Source: Adiantum capillus-veneris (Eukaryota > Streptophyta > Polypodiopsida > Polypodiales > Pteridaceae). From it: DNA of 64,000 nucleotides. Below are positions 42,921-54,590 of the stretch, one piece after another. Every line of letters starts with the position of its first letter. Position 1 is the stretch's first letter. Where the stretch lies: the NCBI GenBank assembly GCA_014529385.2, contig CM043944.1, forward strand, positions 56,369,268 through 56,433,267, written 5' to 3'. The position numbers and the translations under genes were made by a program. A model generated the notes under the pieces. The model was not told the DNA's origin. It worked only from the letters and a program-made list of their open reading frames with translations, and ran no database searches.

Positions 42921-44467
42921 TGTAATGGAAATGGCCTATGAACTTTGAGAGTAGCAAAATTAGGAAAATTAGAGAAATCATTTTTGTGAGGCTACTTTGT
43001 GAGCATAGAGGGTGAACTTAATTGATGGTAGCAACATAAACATAGTACTTAGTTAACTTGGCATGAACAATACTTTTGCAAGAGAGAGAGAGTTTAGAGA
43101 ACATGACAACAGTTGAGGACCGGATTTATGTGGAGCTGGCGGTCTCGCCTCCAATAGGCATTTGTATTATGGATTTTCCCATCCAAGAGAGACTTGGACA
43201 ATACAATCTTTGTGTTAGTTGTGACCTAGGTGATACAATGAAGATGGAAAGCTTCATGCATCACGAACATAATATAAAGTTTGAAAAAAAAAACATTAAC
43301 TATCCCAAGCCTCAGTACCAAGGTCTCAAACACCTTCGAAGGTGGAGAGAGCTAACGGGCAATGAGGGTAGGGAAGAGGAAGAAGAAACATTCCATAGGA
43401 GAAAGAAATAGTTCCTCACTTATCATCACTCTTCTTGCTAGCATACATAATAGCATAGTAATGGAGATGGAGAAGATGACAAGCTTAAGAATTGAAGCAT
43501 GACTCTTGGTTGGATTTGCATTCCATAGCAGAGAGTGTTGGTGTAGGCTCTCCTCTTCTCTACTAGCTTGGAGAAGAAGATGGAGCTCTTGCACTTTGCA
43601 CTTCACACAATGAGAGTGTGTGTGACTGTGTGTGGGAGAGTATACCCCCCAAGCAACCCCCTACTTGGTTTGGTCGACCCCCCCTTGTAACTCATGCTTG
43701 AAGCTCATTCAACCTTTATAAACCTGGCCAATCACATGCAGGATGCATAACAAGCAGCAAGGGTAGTCTTGGGACAAGTGTCCCCCTTTCCCCTTTGAGA
43801 GAGAGGACTTGATAAATGAAAAAACAATTAATCAAATTAATTAATTTATGATTGGACCTCTTGGGAGAGGACAACCAAAAGGCTTTAGACACACCATGAG
43901 GGCAACATGGATAGGGGCTTGACATGTGTCCTTGTTGCCTCTTGAGGCTTGGACTTTCCTTGTGTGTGAGTGTGTGTGTTCTCTCTCATCCCCCTAGCTT
44001 TAGGGCTTGCCCCCTCTTGAGTAGGGATTGGGTTTGACTTTTTGAACACCTCACCCTCAAGCACCTTAGTCAGCAAAGCATGGCAAAGCACCTTAACCTT
44101 GGGTAGTGTTCCCACAAGCACCTCAAGCTCACTAGTCGGCAATCACGACAAGCACCTCAAGCTTGGGCCAGGTTCCCACCTCAAGCTCCAGCCCTAGCTT
44201 TCCTAAGGTCAAAGGACTTTTTAACAATCAGCCTTTAGGTCTTCAATGAAGCTAACCCTAAGGTCTTTTAAGCTCCATTGGTTGGCCTTGCTCTTTGACA
44301 GAACATCTCTCATTTGGGCCCCTTTACTATTGGCCCCGTGTTGACATAGATCTCTAAGCACATGTCTATATTCTAACCCTTGTTTCCGTTTATTCTCCCA
44401 CATTAAATGATCAGTTTAATATGAGAAAATCATTTGGGTTGGTTAGATATTAGATTTTTTAATGACA
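42921..44467 (-). repeat. G1 3' LTR (left)
   Basis: Plus strand TGTAATGGAAATGGCC to TTTTTTAATGACA. A minus-strand TATA (TATAAAGG) lies at 43713-43720. The 34-bp unit array of the right LTR is shorter here, and the GA run is replaced by a GTGT-rich stretch near 43615. Confidence 0.88.
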
Positions 44468-44483
44468 TTACCTCTCTCTTGAA
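44468..44483 (-). other. Polypurine tract of G1
   Basis: TTCAAGAGAGAGGTAA on the minus strand before the LTR start TGTCATT. It resembles the CAAGAGGGG tracts of A and C. Confidence 0.8.
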
Positions 44484-44830
44484 ATCATAGTCCTCCTCGA
44501 CTATGAGGTAGAGGAGATAAAGCCTTAGTCCTTCGTCAATGTTTCTTAGCGGGTAGAGGATCCCTTTTTACCCTATGACATCATTCCAAGGTGGATGACT
44601 AATCCATTTGGTGCTTGGGAGACATAGCTGTTGTAAGCATGTCTGCTCTTTAGTCCATATCATTCTCCCAAGTAGAGTGACAAATTCTAACTTGGTGTTT
44701 GAGAGACGTCGTCATCACAAACATGATTCTAAGTATGCATATTACTTAAATTTGTGCACAATAAAAAGAGAGAACTAGTCTTAAAAGACAAAAAAATTGG
44801 TCATTTAAAAGAAATTTGTACATTTGCTTA
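44484..44830 (-). other. G1 3' noncoding internal region
   Basis: About 350 bp between chromodomain stop and polypurine tract. Its first part is repeated at 51555-51692, right of the 5' LTR. Confidence 0.7.
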
Positions 44831-45664
44831 CTCTAATGTAGCATTGTAAGCATTGACAAGGTTCATACTATCCTTAAGCTGTATTCCTTGCATCCATCTA
44901 GCATCTTCAAAAGGATAATTTTTGAACTTAATAAGACACCATTGGATAGTCTTACCATGTTGTAGTACCTTGTCTTCATGCGGAAGGATAGCTTCGGGTC
45001 GTAGCACCTCTTCTTAGTCTTCGATTTCGGGAGGGTCGTCAATAATTGGTTCACTTGGTGGATCTCCTTTGTAGGGCTTAAGTAGGCTCACATGAAAAGC
45101 ATTGTGTATGAGCCAATGGTTGGGAAACTTGAGTTGATAAGCCATCTCATTGATTGGCTTCAACACTTGGAAATGACCATAGTATCTTTTTACTAATTTA
45201 GTAGCATAATACTTTTGATGGCCCATATGAATTTTTCCCATCGTTTGCCTTAATCGAGCTTTAGGAAACATAAGTAAGACTCAATCATTTTCTTTGAGTA
45301 TTAAGGCCCTTCTGTGCTTGTCAGCAACAGATTTTTGCCTTTGTTGAGAGATGGATACACCCTCCTTAATCTTTTGAAAATATTCTTGTAGGTCACGGCT
45401 ATATTCATCAGGAACAAAGATCTTTCCATGTACTTTAAGTAGCAAGGGACTTTTACGTCTTCCCTCAATGATTTCACAAGGTGATTTTCTTTTAGAAGTA
45501 TGTATAATATTATTGTACGCATACTCGACAAGAGGTAAGTACTCTTTCCATTGTGAGCGTTGATCTACTTCGGTAACATAAGTCTTTAGTAGATCGAGTA
45601 TCGTAAGATTGGCTATCTCACTTTGGCCATCCATTTGTGGGTGATAGACCGGAGAAAAATTCAA
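44831..45664 (-). pseudogene. G1 integrase C-terminal half and chromodomain
   Basis: Minus-strand ORF 45664-45281 has HPQMDGQSEIAN (catalytic Glu) and SPCEIIEGRRKSP. The ORF 45271-45014 has the C-terminal part (YYGHFQVL, FPNHWLIHNAFHVSLLKPYKGD). The chromodomain follows in another frame at about 45020-44835 (LRPEAILPHEDK, IKFKNYPFEDARWM). A frameshift near 45275 and a stop at about 45016 break it. Confidence 0.85.
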
Positions 45665-45694
45665 TCTTGTTCCTAGATTTTCAAAGAGACCTTT

Positions 45695-46200
45695 CTAAAA
45701 ATTACCGGTCATTCTAGGATCTCTATCTGACACGATTGATGTTGGCAATCCATGGTGTTTGAAAATCTGTGATATGAAGAGAGTTGCCATTTGGTGTGCC
45801 TTAATAGTCTTATTGAGAGGAATAAAGTGTGCTTGCTTGCTAAACCTGTCGACTATTGTCCATATTCTCATATTCCCATGGATAGACTTGGGTAATCCAA
45901 AGGTAAAATCCATGGATATACTCTCCTATGGTGAATTTGGGATATTCAATGGCTGGAGTAATCCAGCTTACTTCCCTCTATCATACTTGGTCTCTTGGCA
46001 TACCACACATTTTGAAACATACTCTTGTATGTCCACTTTCATGGTTGGCCAATAGAACACATCTCTACTCCTCAGAGAGTAGGTTGAATGCCTCTATGCC
46101 CCGCATAGGGAGGAGCATGAGATTCATACGTAACTTTCTCTCACGAAGGGAGTGGGTAACACATAGCCTATTGCCGTGGACAAGATAACCATCCTTCAAG
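45695..46200 (-). pseudogene. G1 integrase N-terminal half
   Basis: MDFTFGLPKS begins the core at 45913, where the second D of the usual DFIFDLP is Gly. It continues through SKQAHFIPL to SIVSDRDPRMTG, followed by a stop near 45695. The zinc region upstream (about 46140-45930) is frameshifted but recognisable as MRGIEAFN and a decayed C-x2-C. Confidence 0.8.
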
Positions 46201-46680
46201 GTGAATGGTTCCTCTTTCTTTCCCAAAGCAAGGGCTGACATTATGTCTCTAAAGTCAAGGTCAATAGCATACTCATCTATCATAGAAGATAGATCATTGT
46301 GAATTGCTATAGACACTGCTTTAACTTTTGATCGTCGTGAAAGTGCATTGGCCACTTGATTGTGCCTAGCAGCAATGTGAGCAATATGAAAATTAAATTG
46401 CAAATGAAAATTTGCCCACCTCATTTGTTTGTCAAAAAGCCTTGTTTGTGTCATGATGTACTTGAGACTTTGATGGTCTGTTTGTAAAATGAAAGGAGTC
46501 CCCAATAAATAGTGCTTCCATGTGTCTAGGGAATGTAGAACAACTAAAGTCTCTTTCTCATAAATGCCAGACCCGTTCATCCGTATTGAGCCTTCGGCTC
46601 TCATATGCTATGGCATGCCCTTCTTGAAGCAAGACTGCATGCTAAGGAAATCACCACAAGCATCACATTAGACCTCGAAT
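46201..46680 (-). pseudogene. G1 RNase H
   Basis: Minus-strand ORF from 46604 has SGIYEKETLVVLHSL, LGTPFILQTDHQSLKYI and NQVANALSRRS, typical of gypsy RNase H. The upstream DACG block is damaged. A Leu/Lys spacer (FTLKDGYLVHGNRLCV) leads to integrase, as in C. Confidence 0.83.
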
Positions 46681-47490
46681 GGCTTTGAGAGATCCAGAAG
46701 CATGAGGACTGGTTGGGAGGTAAGCTTCTCTTTGAGCTTGTCAAAAGCATTTTGCTCCTTAGCAGTCCATGAATACTTAACGTTCTTTTTTGTTAAGTCA
46801 TGTAATGGTCCTGCTATTTGAGAAAATTTTACTATGAAGCGTCTATAGTATGCACACATATCAATAAAGCTTCGTAGCTAATGTAGATTCCTTGGATTAG
46901 GCCATGCTTTTATTACCTCTAACTTTGATGGATCCATACGGATACCATCTTGAGAGATAATATGACCTAAGTACTGAATCTCTTGAAGGAAAAATTCGCT
47001 TTTCTTTTGGTTGAGAAAAAGCTTGTTCTCCCTCAATGTTTGAAAAATCACTTGGAGATGTTGCTTATGTTCCTACAAGGACTTGGAGTAGACGATGAAT
47101 TCATCAAACAACACTCCAATGAATTTGTGGTAGGGTCTAAAGATTTTGTCCATAAGACGATCGAACGTGGCTGGTGCATTAGACAAGCCAAAAGGCATAA
47201 CTTTCATAAAGACCAAACGTTGTACGAAACGTGGTCTTTAGGATATCTTCATGCCGGTCAATCCTATTAAAGTAGGTAGAGCCTTGCAACTTATCAAACA
47301 TATCTTCTCCCCGAGGCATGAGAATTTTGTTATTGATAGTGATATGATTTAGTGCTCGATAGTCCACACACATATGGTATGTACCATCTTTGCATGAAAA
47401 GGACTGGAGAATAAAGGGAGAGGAGGCCTCACCATCCCTTTGTCAACCAATTCTTATACTTTCCTCCTGATCTCCTCTTGTTGAGCTTCG
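46681..47490 (-). pseudogene. pol: G1 reverse transcriptase
   Basis: Motifs on the minus strand include CVDYRALNHITI (about 47370), [25 protein letters not shown], the catalytic box at 47100-47111, CAYYRRFIVKFSQIAGPLHDLT (46859 onward) and LTSQPVLMLLDLSKPFEV. The catalytic pair reads L-F-D-E, so the second Asp is Glu. Deletions and frameshifts break the frame repeatedly. Confidence 0.85.
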
Positions 47491-47495
47491 GAAAC

Positions 47496-48155
47496 TCAAT
47501 AAGGAGGCTTGTTAGGCGGTGAGCTTCCTGGTAGGAGCTCAATTCGATGGTCATGATCCCCTTCTTTTGGAGGTAAGTTCATAGGGATATCATCGATGAA
47601 CACATCTTGGAATCCTTTTAGAAAATTAGACAAATCTAACTCTTCTTGATTCCTACCATTTACATTTGATAAAACATAAGGACCTTTTAGGGACTCTTTG
47701 ACAAAAATCATATATGCAGAAACTGAGCTCTTCATTGATTTATCAAAAGCAGGAGGATTTACAAGTTGTATAGTACGACCAGACTCACTAGCATCTATAT
47801 ACATGCTCTCTTCCCGGTAGGTGAAGTAGATTCTCCTTTCAGGGAACTTCATGTTGGCAGCCATGCGGTTGAACCATGCTGTCCCTAGGATAGCATCCTC
47901 ATGTTGGAGAGGAGAGATGCAAAAGTCTTCTTTGTCAACATAGCTTTGGACATGAAGCCTCAAGTTCCCAATCAAGGGAATAACGGAGGCTTGGTGTCCC
48001 TTGAAAGCCGTGTCAACCGTTACAATATCTCCCATCTCGAAAGCTTGAATGCCCAACTTGGTGGCCAACTCCATTGATATGAAGTTGTGAGTAGAGCCGG
48101 GGTCAAACAAGATGAAGGCATCATGCTCCCTTACCTTTCCCCAAGCATAGGACAT
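47496..48155 (-). pseudogene. G1 retropepsin-like protease
   Basis: One 219-codon ORF has the active site LFDPGSTHNFIS (D-P-G-S), then LGTAWFNRMAANMKFPERRIYF, the flap and C-terminal region, and the linker HRIELLPGSSPPNKPPY into RT. It would cleave the polyprotein. This is the best preserved domain of G1; the ORF stops before RT because of a frameshift or stop near 47495. Confidence 0.85.
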
Positions 48156-49533
48156 AGGTGATCCTTTGCAATGAGCATCCTCTTTTGGAGCTTTGATAGT
48201 GGAAGCTCTAGGAGTTTCATTGCCAACATTTCTCTTGGAGTAAGAACGATAGCCATGTCCTTGCTCCCCACACTTAAAACATTTATGGTACTTGCAAAAA
48301 TCTTCAAGCTCTTAACGAGAGAGTTTGTTTTTACCTTTGTAAACTCCCTTCTCCTTGGACCGATTGTTGTGTTGGAATTGCCTTGAGAAGAATTTTGGGC
48401 ATTTCTTTTTCCATTTGCGTCACGCGTGTCTTTGTTTTCCATGGGCTTGACATTCCGTCTAGCCCCTTGTTGGAAATTGATGCACGAAGCAACCATGGTG
48501 TGGTGGATTACTTTGGTGATAGAACCAGGCCGTTGAGAGTTGACGTAGTCAGCCATCTCTTCAGGTAATTCTGCACAAAATTGTTGTTTTTGCTCGGCAA
48601 AGTCTATCTTTTGAAAGACAATATCCTTGAGATGTAAATCCCAAAACTTGTCTACATATTTGTGGATAGACTCATGAGAGAGAATCTTCAAACTGCGCCA
48701 TTCGGTAAGCACTTTTTTCTTTGCATCACTTGCAAGGAATTGCTTCATGATGGAAACTCGTAGAGTTTTCCATGTCTTTGGGGATTCTCCATTGCCACAA
48801 AGGCTAGCGCACCATTGACGAGTCGATTTTTGGAGTGCATAGCTACATGGTGTAGCTTCAAGGACTCCGTGAAGCGCTTGTCCCGAAAGGCCACATCGAA
48901 TTGCTGGATGAAGGTCAATACTTTGTCGGTAGCACCGAAGGTGCCATCATAGGTGAGAAAAGAGATACTCTTTCCTCCCTCTTTGAACTTCTTGAGCTTT
49001 TGTGACTTCGCCATGCAGGGTAAGATTTGCGATGTCCTCTCATCTTGTATTCTCTAGGAGAATAGCCATAGATTTCATTGGAAGAGGAGGAAGGTGAAGA
49101 AGAAGGAGAAGAGGGTGACCTTTTTCTCGCCCTTTTCTTCCTTTGTTTCCTCTCTTCCCAATGACAAGGAGAAGGACTGTGGAGTGAACGTTTCCTCTTG
49201 GGAGGAGTTGGCGATCTTCTAGACCGTCGTCTTCGTGGAGCCACATCTTCAGAGGAACTTAAAGATTCATTACTTTCTTGCTCTTTGTATTCCTCTTCTT
49301 TTGGGGGTCTCTTCAAGAGGCCTCATAAGCTCTCTCTCCTCTTGAAGAGGAAGGGAAATCCCATAAGTACGAAGTTGTTGAGTAACTTCGGCTTGCAAAC
49401 CAGGGTTGCCCATAGCTTGCTGCAACCTAGTGACAAGATAATTGACAAACATGGGGGCATCATCATTAGCACCTTCATGTGCAAATCAAAGTTATCAATG
49501 TTCATTCTTCTCTCTTGGTTATTTGTCAGCCAT
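48156..49533 (-). pseudogene. gag: G1 gag with RS-rich segment
   Basis: The start ATG is at 49533 (MADK), followed by a stop two codons later that G2 lacks: one extra A. An Arg/Ser/Pro-rich basic segment (49316-49040, with RRRRSRRSPTPPKRKR) comes next. Then come a capsid core (KVLTFIQQFDVAF, about 48935), the second half (KQFLASDAKKKVLTEW, 48748 onward; DKFWDLHLKDIVFQK) and a zinc knuckle near 48290-48245 whose last Cys is Tyr. Frameshifts are frequent. G2 has the same layout. Confidence 0.85.
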
Positions 49534-49924
49534 GTTAACCGAATTTGAGTGTTTGCTGAACGTATTATTTGGCGATTCAAAACGTTAGTTTCTACTCCTC
49601 TTAGCCTTTGAAAATCAGCACTTAAGTATCTAACCCACGGCTCGAATTGGTTAATTATAGAGAATATTGGAGTGGGTGTAATATTGCATAATTGCCAACG
49701 ACTAGCTTCTTTTGGACTTCTTATGGCTCAATAATGGTAAAGTCGTAGGCGAGTCTAAAAAAAACCCCTTATTAAGTCCAAAGCTCCCAAGGTGTGCACC
49801 ATATCCCACATAGTGGGCTCAACAAAATTGATAATAGATCCTAGTCCCAATATAATTAACAAAATCAACCATTAATAGGATACTTAAGGACCTCTCTTCT
49901 TAAGCAATAAAAGAGAAAGCAAAT
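49534..49924 (-). other. G1 untranslated leader
   Basis: About 390 bp between PBS and gag start, collinear with the G2 leader (58825-59225). No ORF is supported. Confidence 0.7.
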
Positions 49925-49937
49925 GCTATGGTACCAA
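49925..49937 (-). other. Primer-binding site of G1
   Basis: TTGGTACCATAGC on the minus strand, directly at the LTR end, 11 of 13 matching the iMet PBS region of B1 (TTGGTATCAGAGC). Confidence 0.8.
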
Positions 49938-50601
49938 TGTAATGGAAATGGCCTATGACCTTTGAGAGTAGCGAAATAGGAAAATTAGAGAGAGCATTTT
50001 TGTGAGATTACTTTGTGACCATAGAGGGTGAACTTAATTGATGGTAGCAACATAAACATAGTACTTAGTTAACCTGGCATGAACAATACTTTGGCAAGAG
50101 AGAGAGTTTAGAGAACACGACAACAATTGAGGACCGGATTTATGTGGAGCCGGTCCCTCCCTCCAATAGGCATCTATATAGATTCTCCCATCAAGAGAGA
50201 CTTGGTACAATACAATCTTTGTGTTCCTTGTGACCTAGGTGATGCAATGAAGATGGAAAGCTTCATGCATCATGAGCATAACATAAACTTTGCAAAAAAA
50301 AAAAAGCTATCCCAAGCCTCAGTCCCACATCTCCGAAGGTGGAGAGAGCTAGCGGGGAATGAGGGTACGGAAGAGGAAGAAGAAACCATAGGAGAAAGAA
50401 ATAGTTCCTCACTTATCATCACTCTTCTTGATAGCATACATAATAGCATAGTAATGGAGATGGAGAAGATGTCAAGCGTAAGCATTGAAGCATGGCTTTT
50501 GGTTGGATTTGAATACCATAGCCAAGAGTGTTGGTGTAGGGTCTCCTCTTCTCTACTAGCTTGGAGAAGGAGATGGAGCTGTTACCCCTTGCACTTCACA
50601 C

Positions 50602-50604
<3 letters not shown>

Positions 50605-50653
<49 letters not shown>
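50605..50653. repeat. (GA)n microsatellite in G1 right LTR
   Basis: Uninterrupted GA, absent from the same place in the left LTR. Confidence 0.93.
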
Positions 50654-50657
<4 letters not shown>

Positions 50658-51137
50658 GGAGAGTATACCACCCAAGAAACCCCCCTGCTTGGTTTGGTTG
50701 ATCCCCCCTTGTAGCTCATGCTTGAAGCTCATTGGACCCCTACAAGCCTGGATAATCAAATGCAGGATGCATAACAAGCAACAAGGGTAGTCTTGGGACA
50801 AGTGTTCCCCTTTCCCCTTTGAGAGAGATGACTTGATAAATGAAAAATAATTAATCAAATTAGCTAATTTATCATTGGACCCCTTGGGAGGACAACTAAT
50901 AGGCCTTAGTCACACTGTGAGGGCAACATGGGTAGGCGCTTGACATGTGTCCTTGCTGCCTCTTGAGGCTTGGGCTTTATTTGTGTGTGAGTGTGTGTGT
51001 TCTCTCTCATCCACCTAGCTTTAGGGATCACCCCCTCTTGAGTAGGGATTGGGTTTGACGTTTTGAACACCTCACCCTCAAGCACCTTAGTCAGCAAGCA
51101 TGACAAAGCACCTCAACCTTGGGTAGTGTTCCCACAA

Positions 51138-51255
51138 GCACCTCAAGCTTCCTAGTCGGCAATCACGACAAGCACATCAAGCATCTTAGTTAGCAAGCAC
51201 GACAAGCACCTCAAGCACCTTAGTCATCAAGCACGACAAGCACCTCAAGCTTGAG
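51138..51255. repeat. 34-bp tandem repeat in G1 right LTR
   Basis: Three full units and a partial one of GCACCTCAAGC, then TAGTC and CAAGCACGACAA. The left LTR has about half as many (about 44115-44170). Confidence 0.85.
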
Positions 51256-51554
51256 CCAGGTGCCCACCTCAACCTCAGTCCTAGCTTACCTAACGTCAAA
51301 GGACTTTTTAACACTAACCTTTGGAGGTCTTCAATGAAGCTAACCCTAAGGTCTTGTAAGCTCCCTTGGTTAGCCTTGCTCTTTGACATGCCATCTCTCA
51401 TTTGGGCAACTTTACTATTGGCCCCGTGTTGAGATAGATCTGTAAGCACATGTCTATATTCTAACCCTTGTTCTCGTTTATTCTCCCACATTAAATGATC
51501 AGTTTATACAAGAAAATCAATTGGGCTGGTTCCATATTAGATTTTTTAATGACA

Positions 51555-51692
51555 TTACCTCTCTCTTGAGAATCATAGTCGTCCTTGACTATGAGGTAGA
51601 AGAGATAAAGCGTTAGTCATTAGTCAATGTTTTTTAGTAGGTAGAGGATCCCTTTTACCCTACAACATCATTCCAAGATGGATGACTAATCC
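51555..51692 (-). other. Duplicate of the G-family 3' internal end
   Basis: Collinear with 44468-44611 (TTACCTCTCTCTTGA, CTATGAGGTAGA, ATCCCTTTT, GGATGACTAATCCATTT). It lies outside the 5' LTR, where host flank is expected. This shows a head-to-tail copy whose remainder is gone. Confidence 0.85.
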
Positions 51693-52400
51693 ATTTTCTG
51701 TGAGGCACACTATTACTCCTCATATTCATTCAACAACTCCGTAAAACATGCTTGGGTTATTCTGGCTGGTCTTTATGCAAGTCGTAATGAGGCAAAAATT
51801 GCATTGCTACTGCGTAAAGAGCTGAAGTCAAAGATTATGCATGAGGAAGATGAAATGGACACTTTCCTTGCTGGTGTCAAGGATATAAATGAGCAACTTA
51901 TTTCTGTAGACAAAGTCATTTCTGACAGCTCTCTTGTGCAGTTTGTTCTTGATGTTTTGCCATATTCTTACCAGACTTTTGCTGGTACTTGGAGACTTAT
52001 GACCCAAGGAAATCTTGAAGTTTTCAAGTTTGATGCATTATACACATTGATGTTGCAAGAGTCACTTTCCAAATAAAAAGGGCTAAACAGTGTGCAGTTG
52101 AATAGGCTTTTATTGCAGCTTAAAGAAAAGATGTTAACAACAATGTAGCCACTTCTCATCATTCTTCTATGAGTGAAAAATCTTATGTTCCTAATGCATC
52201 TGCTGGCAGCACTTTGGCTGGGAATTTTGGTGATGATAAAGACAAAAATAAGATGTGTTGCCATTATTGTAAAGCTAATGATCACTTGATCAAGTAGTGT
52301 CCAAAATTGAAGGCAAAAGAGGCTAAGAAGAAAGAGGTTGGATCAACTACATGGTCCAATACAAGTGCAGCTATTGTAGAGTCTTCTGTGAAGTGGAGAT
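51693..52400 (+). pseudogene. gag: Ty1/copia gag fragment, plus strand
   Basis: ORF 51804-52076 matches the copia-type Gag (UBN2) pattern: LKSKIMHEEDEMDTFLAGVKDI, then ISDSSLVQFVLDVLP and YQTF. About 190 bp further is a zinc knuckle (CHYCKANDHLIK, then a stop, then CP; about 52258-52300). The N-terminus is cut at the junction with the G-type fragment, and nothing of protease or pol follows. Truncated on both sides. Confidence 0.8.
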
Positions 52401-52654
52401 TCTGATGCTGATATGAATATAAAGTGGAATTTTAGTGTAGAGTGTACTTATAATCCTGCTGTCCATAATGCATGCATGTCAGTTGCTACAGTCACTCCTT
52501 ATTCTATTAGGCATAAAGAATAAGGTTAGTGATGGATTAATTAACATAGTGGGCATTTGGCGAGTTACCCCCAAAATCTCCCATTTGAAGGCCATTGTGG
52601 CCCAAGTGGTCTATGTATGTACAACTTGTACAATCATGAAGAATTCTAGTGGCT
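52401..52654. other. Junction between two copia remnants
   Basis: No gene seen. On the minus strand TCAAATGGGAGATTTTGGGGG (about 52573-52593) resembles a copia polypurine tract after RNase H. If so, the remnant's 3' LTR starts here, but it does not match the LTR at 56102. Confidence 0.4.
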
Positions 52655-53460
52655 TCACCCTACACCCATCATCTCAATGCAATGTGTAAACCGCTCTGAG
52701 GCTAAGCTCTTCTTGAGAGCATTTTTAGGGTTGTCCTCCGTATGAACCTTGAACATCTTGATGTGCTTGCTAGCATGTATGTCCCGTATCACATGATACC
52801 TAACCTCTATGTGTTTTGACTTGGAGTGAAACACGAGATTATTTGCTAATGCAATAACACTCTGACTATCACAATGCAGCACTGGAGTCTGATAAATGCC
52901 AAGGTATTCCACCAGACGAGCTAACCATACAGCTTCCTTGCTAGCAGAAAAAATTGCAACGTACTCTATCTCTATGGTGAAAGATGAAGTAAAATCCTAG
53001 AGACATGGTCTCCATGACACAACAAGGCCCACAACTTCCATGTAGAGTCATCTACTATGAATGTTAGGAAATATAGTGCCCCCTATAGATGTATGCGGCA
53101 TAGGCCCACATAGATCACTACATACCAAGTCTAGAGGATTCCCTAAATCTTACTTCAACGAAAAAGTCACAACCCTAGTCTATTTTCCATAAATGCAATT
53201 CTTGCAGAAACTAAGATTAGAATAGTTTAAGATAGGTAAGTAGCCTAAACGCTGAAGTTGTTTCATTCCTTTCTGATTTATATGACCAAGCCGGCTAGGC
53301 CACAAATTAGTAGAAAGCAGCTTTAACAACATAAATGGAATTCTCTTTTACAAAAGAGACATACAAAGAGTACAATGAGCCAGATTTTTGGCCTTTCAAA
53401 TTGATAAAATTTCCTTTATGAATCATCCAATAACCATTACCAAAAACTAGAGTATATCCC
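52655..53460 (-). pseudogene. pol: Copia RNase H end and decayed pol, minus strand
   Basis: The ORF 52912-52655 contains the copia RNase H C-terminal signature: HCDSQSVIALANN, then KSKHIEVRYHVIRD. Upstream on the minus strand (53460-52913) short phrases suggest decayed integrase or RT, but no RT core is recognisable, so most of pol is deleted between protease and RNase H. Confidence 0.78.
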
Positions 53461-54590
53461 AAATCATCAAGCTAACCTAAGCTTGTAGTCAAGTTTGGCA
53501 CATGGCTCACACCTCGAAGCATAAATTTAGTGTCGTTACTCATGCATAACTTCACATCGCAAATGCCACAAATGTCAAGCTGATATGGGTCCCCAAGCTT
53601 GATTGAACCATGCATAATAGAATCATAACTTGAGAACCATTCCCTATGGGGAGTAACATGGAAACTAGCATCACAATCAATGATCCATTTTTGTGCATAA
53701 TACTCATCAAGAGATAATATTAATGCATTTAGACTCAAATCAACAAATGAATATCAAGACGTTTGATGATGGCTGCGGTACATCAAGAACAACCTCAAGT
53801 GGTGGAGACTCAACGACATTGAGCTCCTTGATTTCCACACTACTATTTGGAGGGTCAGACTTGACACTGGATTTACTCTTTTCACTTTAAAAAATACAAT
53901 GAGAATTCTTGTGATCTTATGATCGACCACAACTACGATTGTGACCTCTTTGCCTGAGACAACCATCACCAACCATATATGCATCATCATGCCCACCAGT
54001 GTCTAGAGACCTAACATCTAATCTCTTTCATGACTAAAGTACTAATAACATCACAAAAACCAAGCTTTCCCTTTGAGACGGAGTTACTAATGGCAGCGTT
54101 AAATGTGCTCCACAACGAAGGCAAAGAACATAGCAAGAAAAGGGTTCTCATTTCATATCAAAATTGATTCCGTTAGATGTAAGCTACGAAAACAAAACTC
54201 ATTCGCTGCTGTCCTCTTTCATGTTCAAACACATGAGCTTTTTCATTAGAAAAAATTTATTCAAAGCACTCTTGTCATCCCAAGATGAGCATAATGACTC
54301 CCACAATTCCTTTGCAGTGGTCTTATCCATATTGGTAAAAAAGATACCAAGGTGCAGGCGAATGGTCACTATCACACGAGCATGAAGCTCCTCCCACTAA
54401 TCAAAATGTGTAAATAACCTCTTTATGCTCTTTCAAGGTCGCACTACAAGGCCCTTATTGAGCAATAAATCTAGCATATGCTACTTCCATATTGTAAATT
54501 TTGTGCCATCAAAATTCTTGATATAATACTCTTCTTTTATAGAAGGTCCAACCATAATTGACAAGATCAAATGCAAGAGAGTGAGAGTAG
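53461..54590 (-). pseudogene. gag: Copia gag and protease, second copy
   Basis: On the minus strand from about 54556: a Gag start (YYIKNFDGTKFTIWK), then TIRLHLGIFFTN, ELWESLCSSWDDKSALNKFFLMKKL, a knuckle-like C-x2-C, H, C near 53935-53895, and protease WIIDCDASFHVTP with Asp in the active site (about 53690). The usual D-S/T-G-A reads D-C-D-A, so the active site is altered. Stops and frameshifts throughout. Confidence 0.75.

Larger units (their letters stand above)
42921..51554 (-). mobile_element. Chromovirus G1, minus strand, full length but broken
   Basis: LTRs at 42921-44467 and 49938-51554. The right one is the 5' LTR, because a PBS lies inside it. Gag, protease, RT, RNase H, integrase and chromodomain follow in order on the minus strand. 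No matching TSD is seen, because DNA right of the 5' LTR (51555-51692) repeats the 3' internal end of the same family. That arrangement points to a recombined tandem copy. Same family as G2. Confidence 0.9.
49938..51554 (-). repeat. G1 5' LTR (right)
   Basis: 1617 bp, versus 1547 bp for the left LTR. Differences include a 49-bp GA run (50605-50653) and an expanded 34-bp tandem repeat (51138-51255). Confidence 0.88.
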
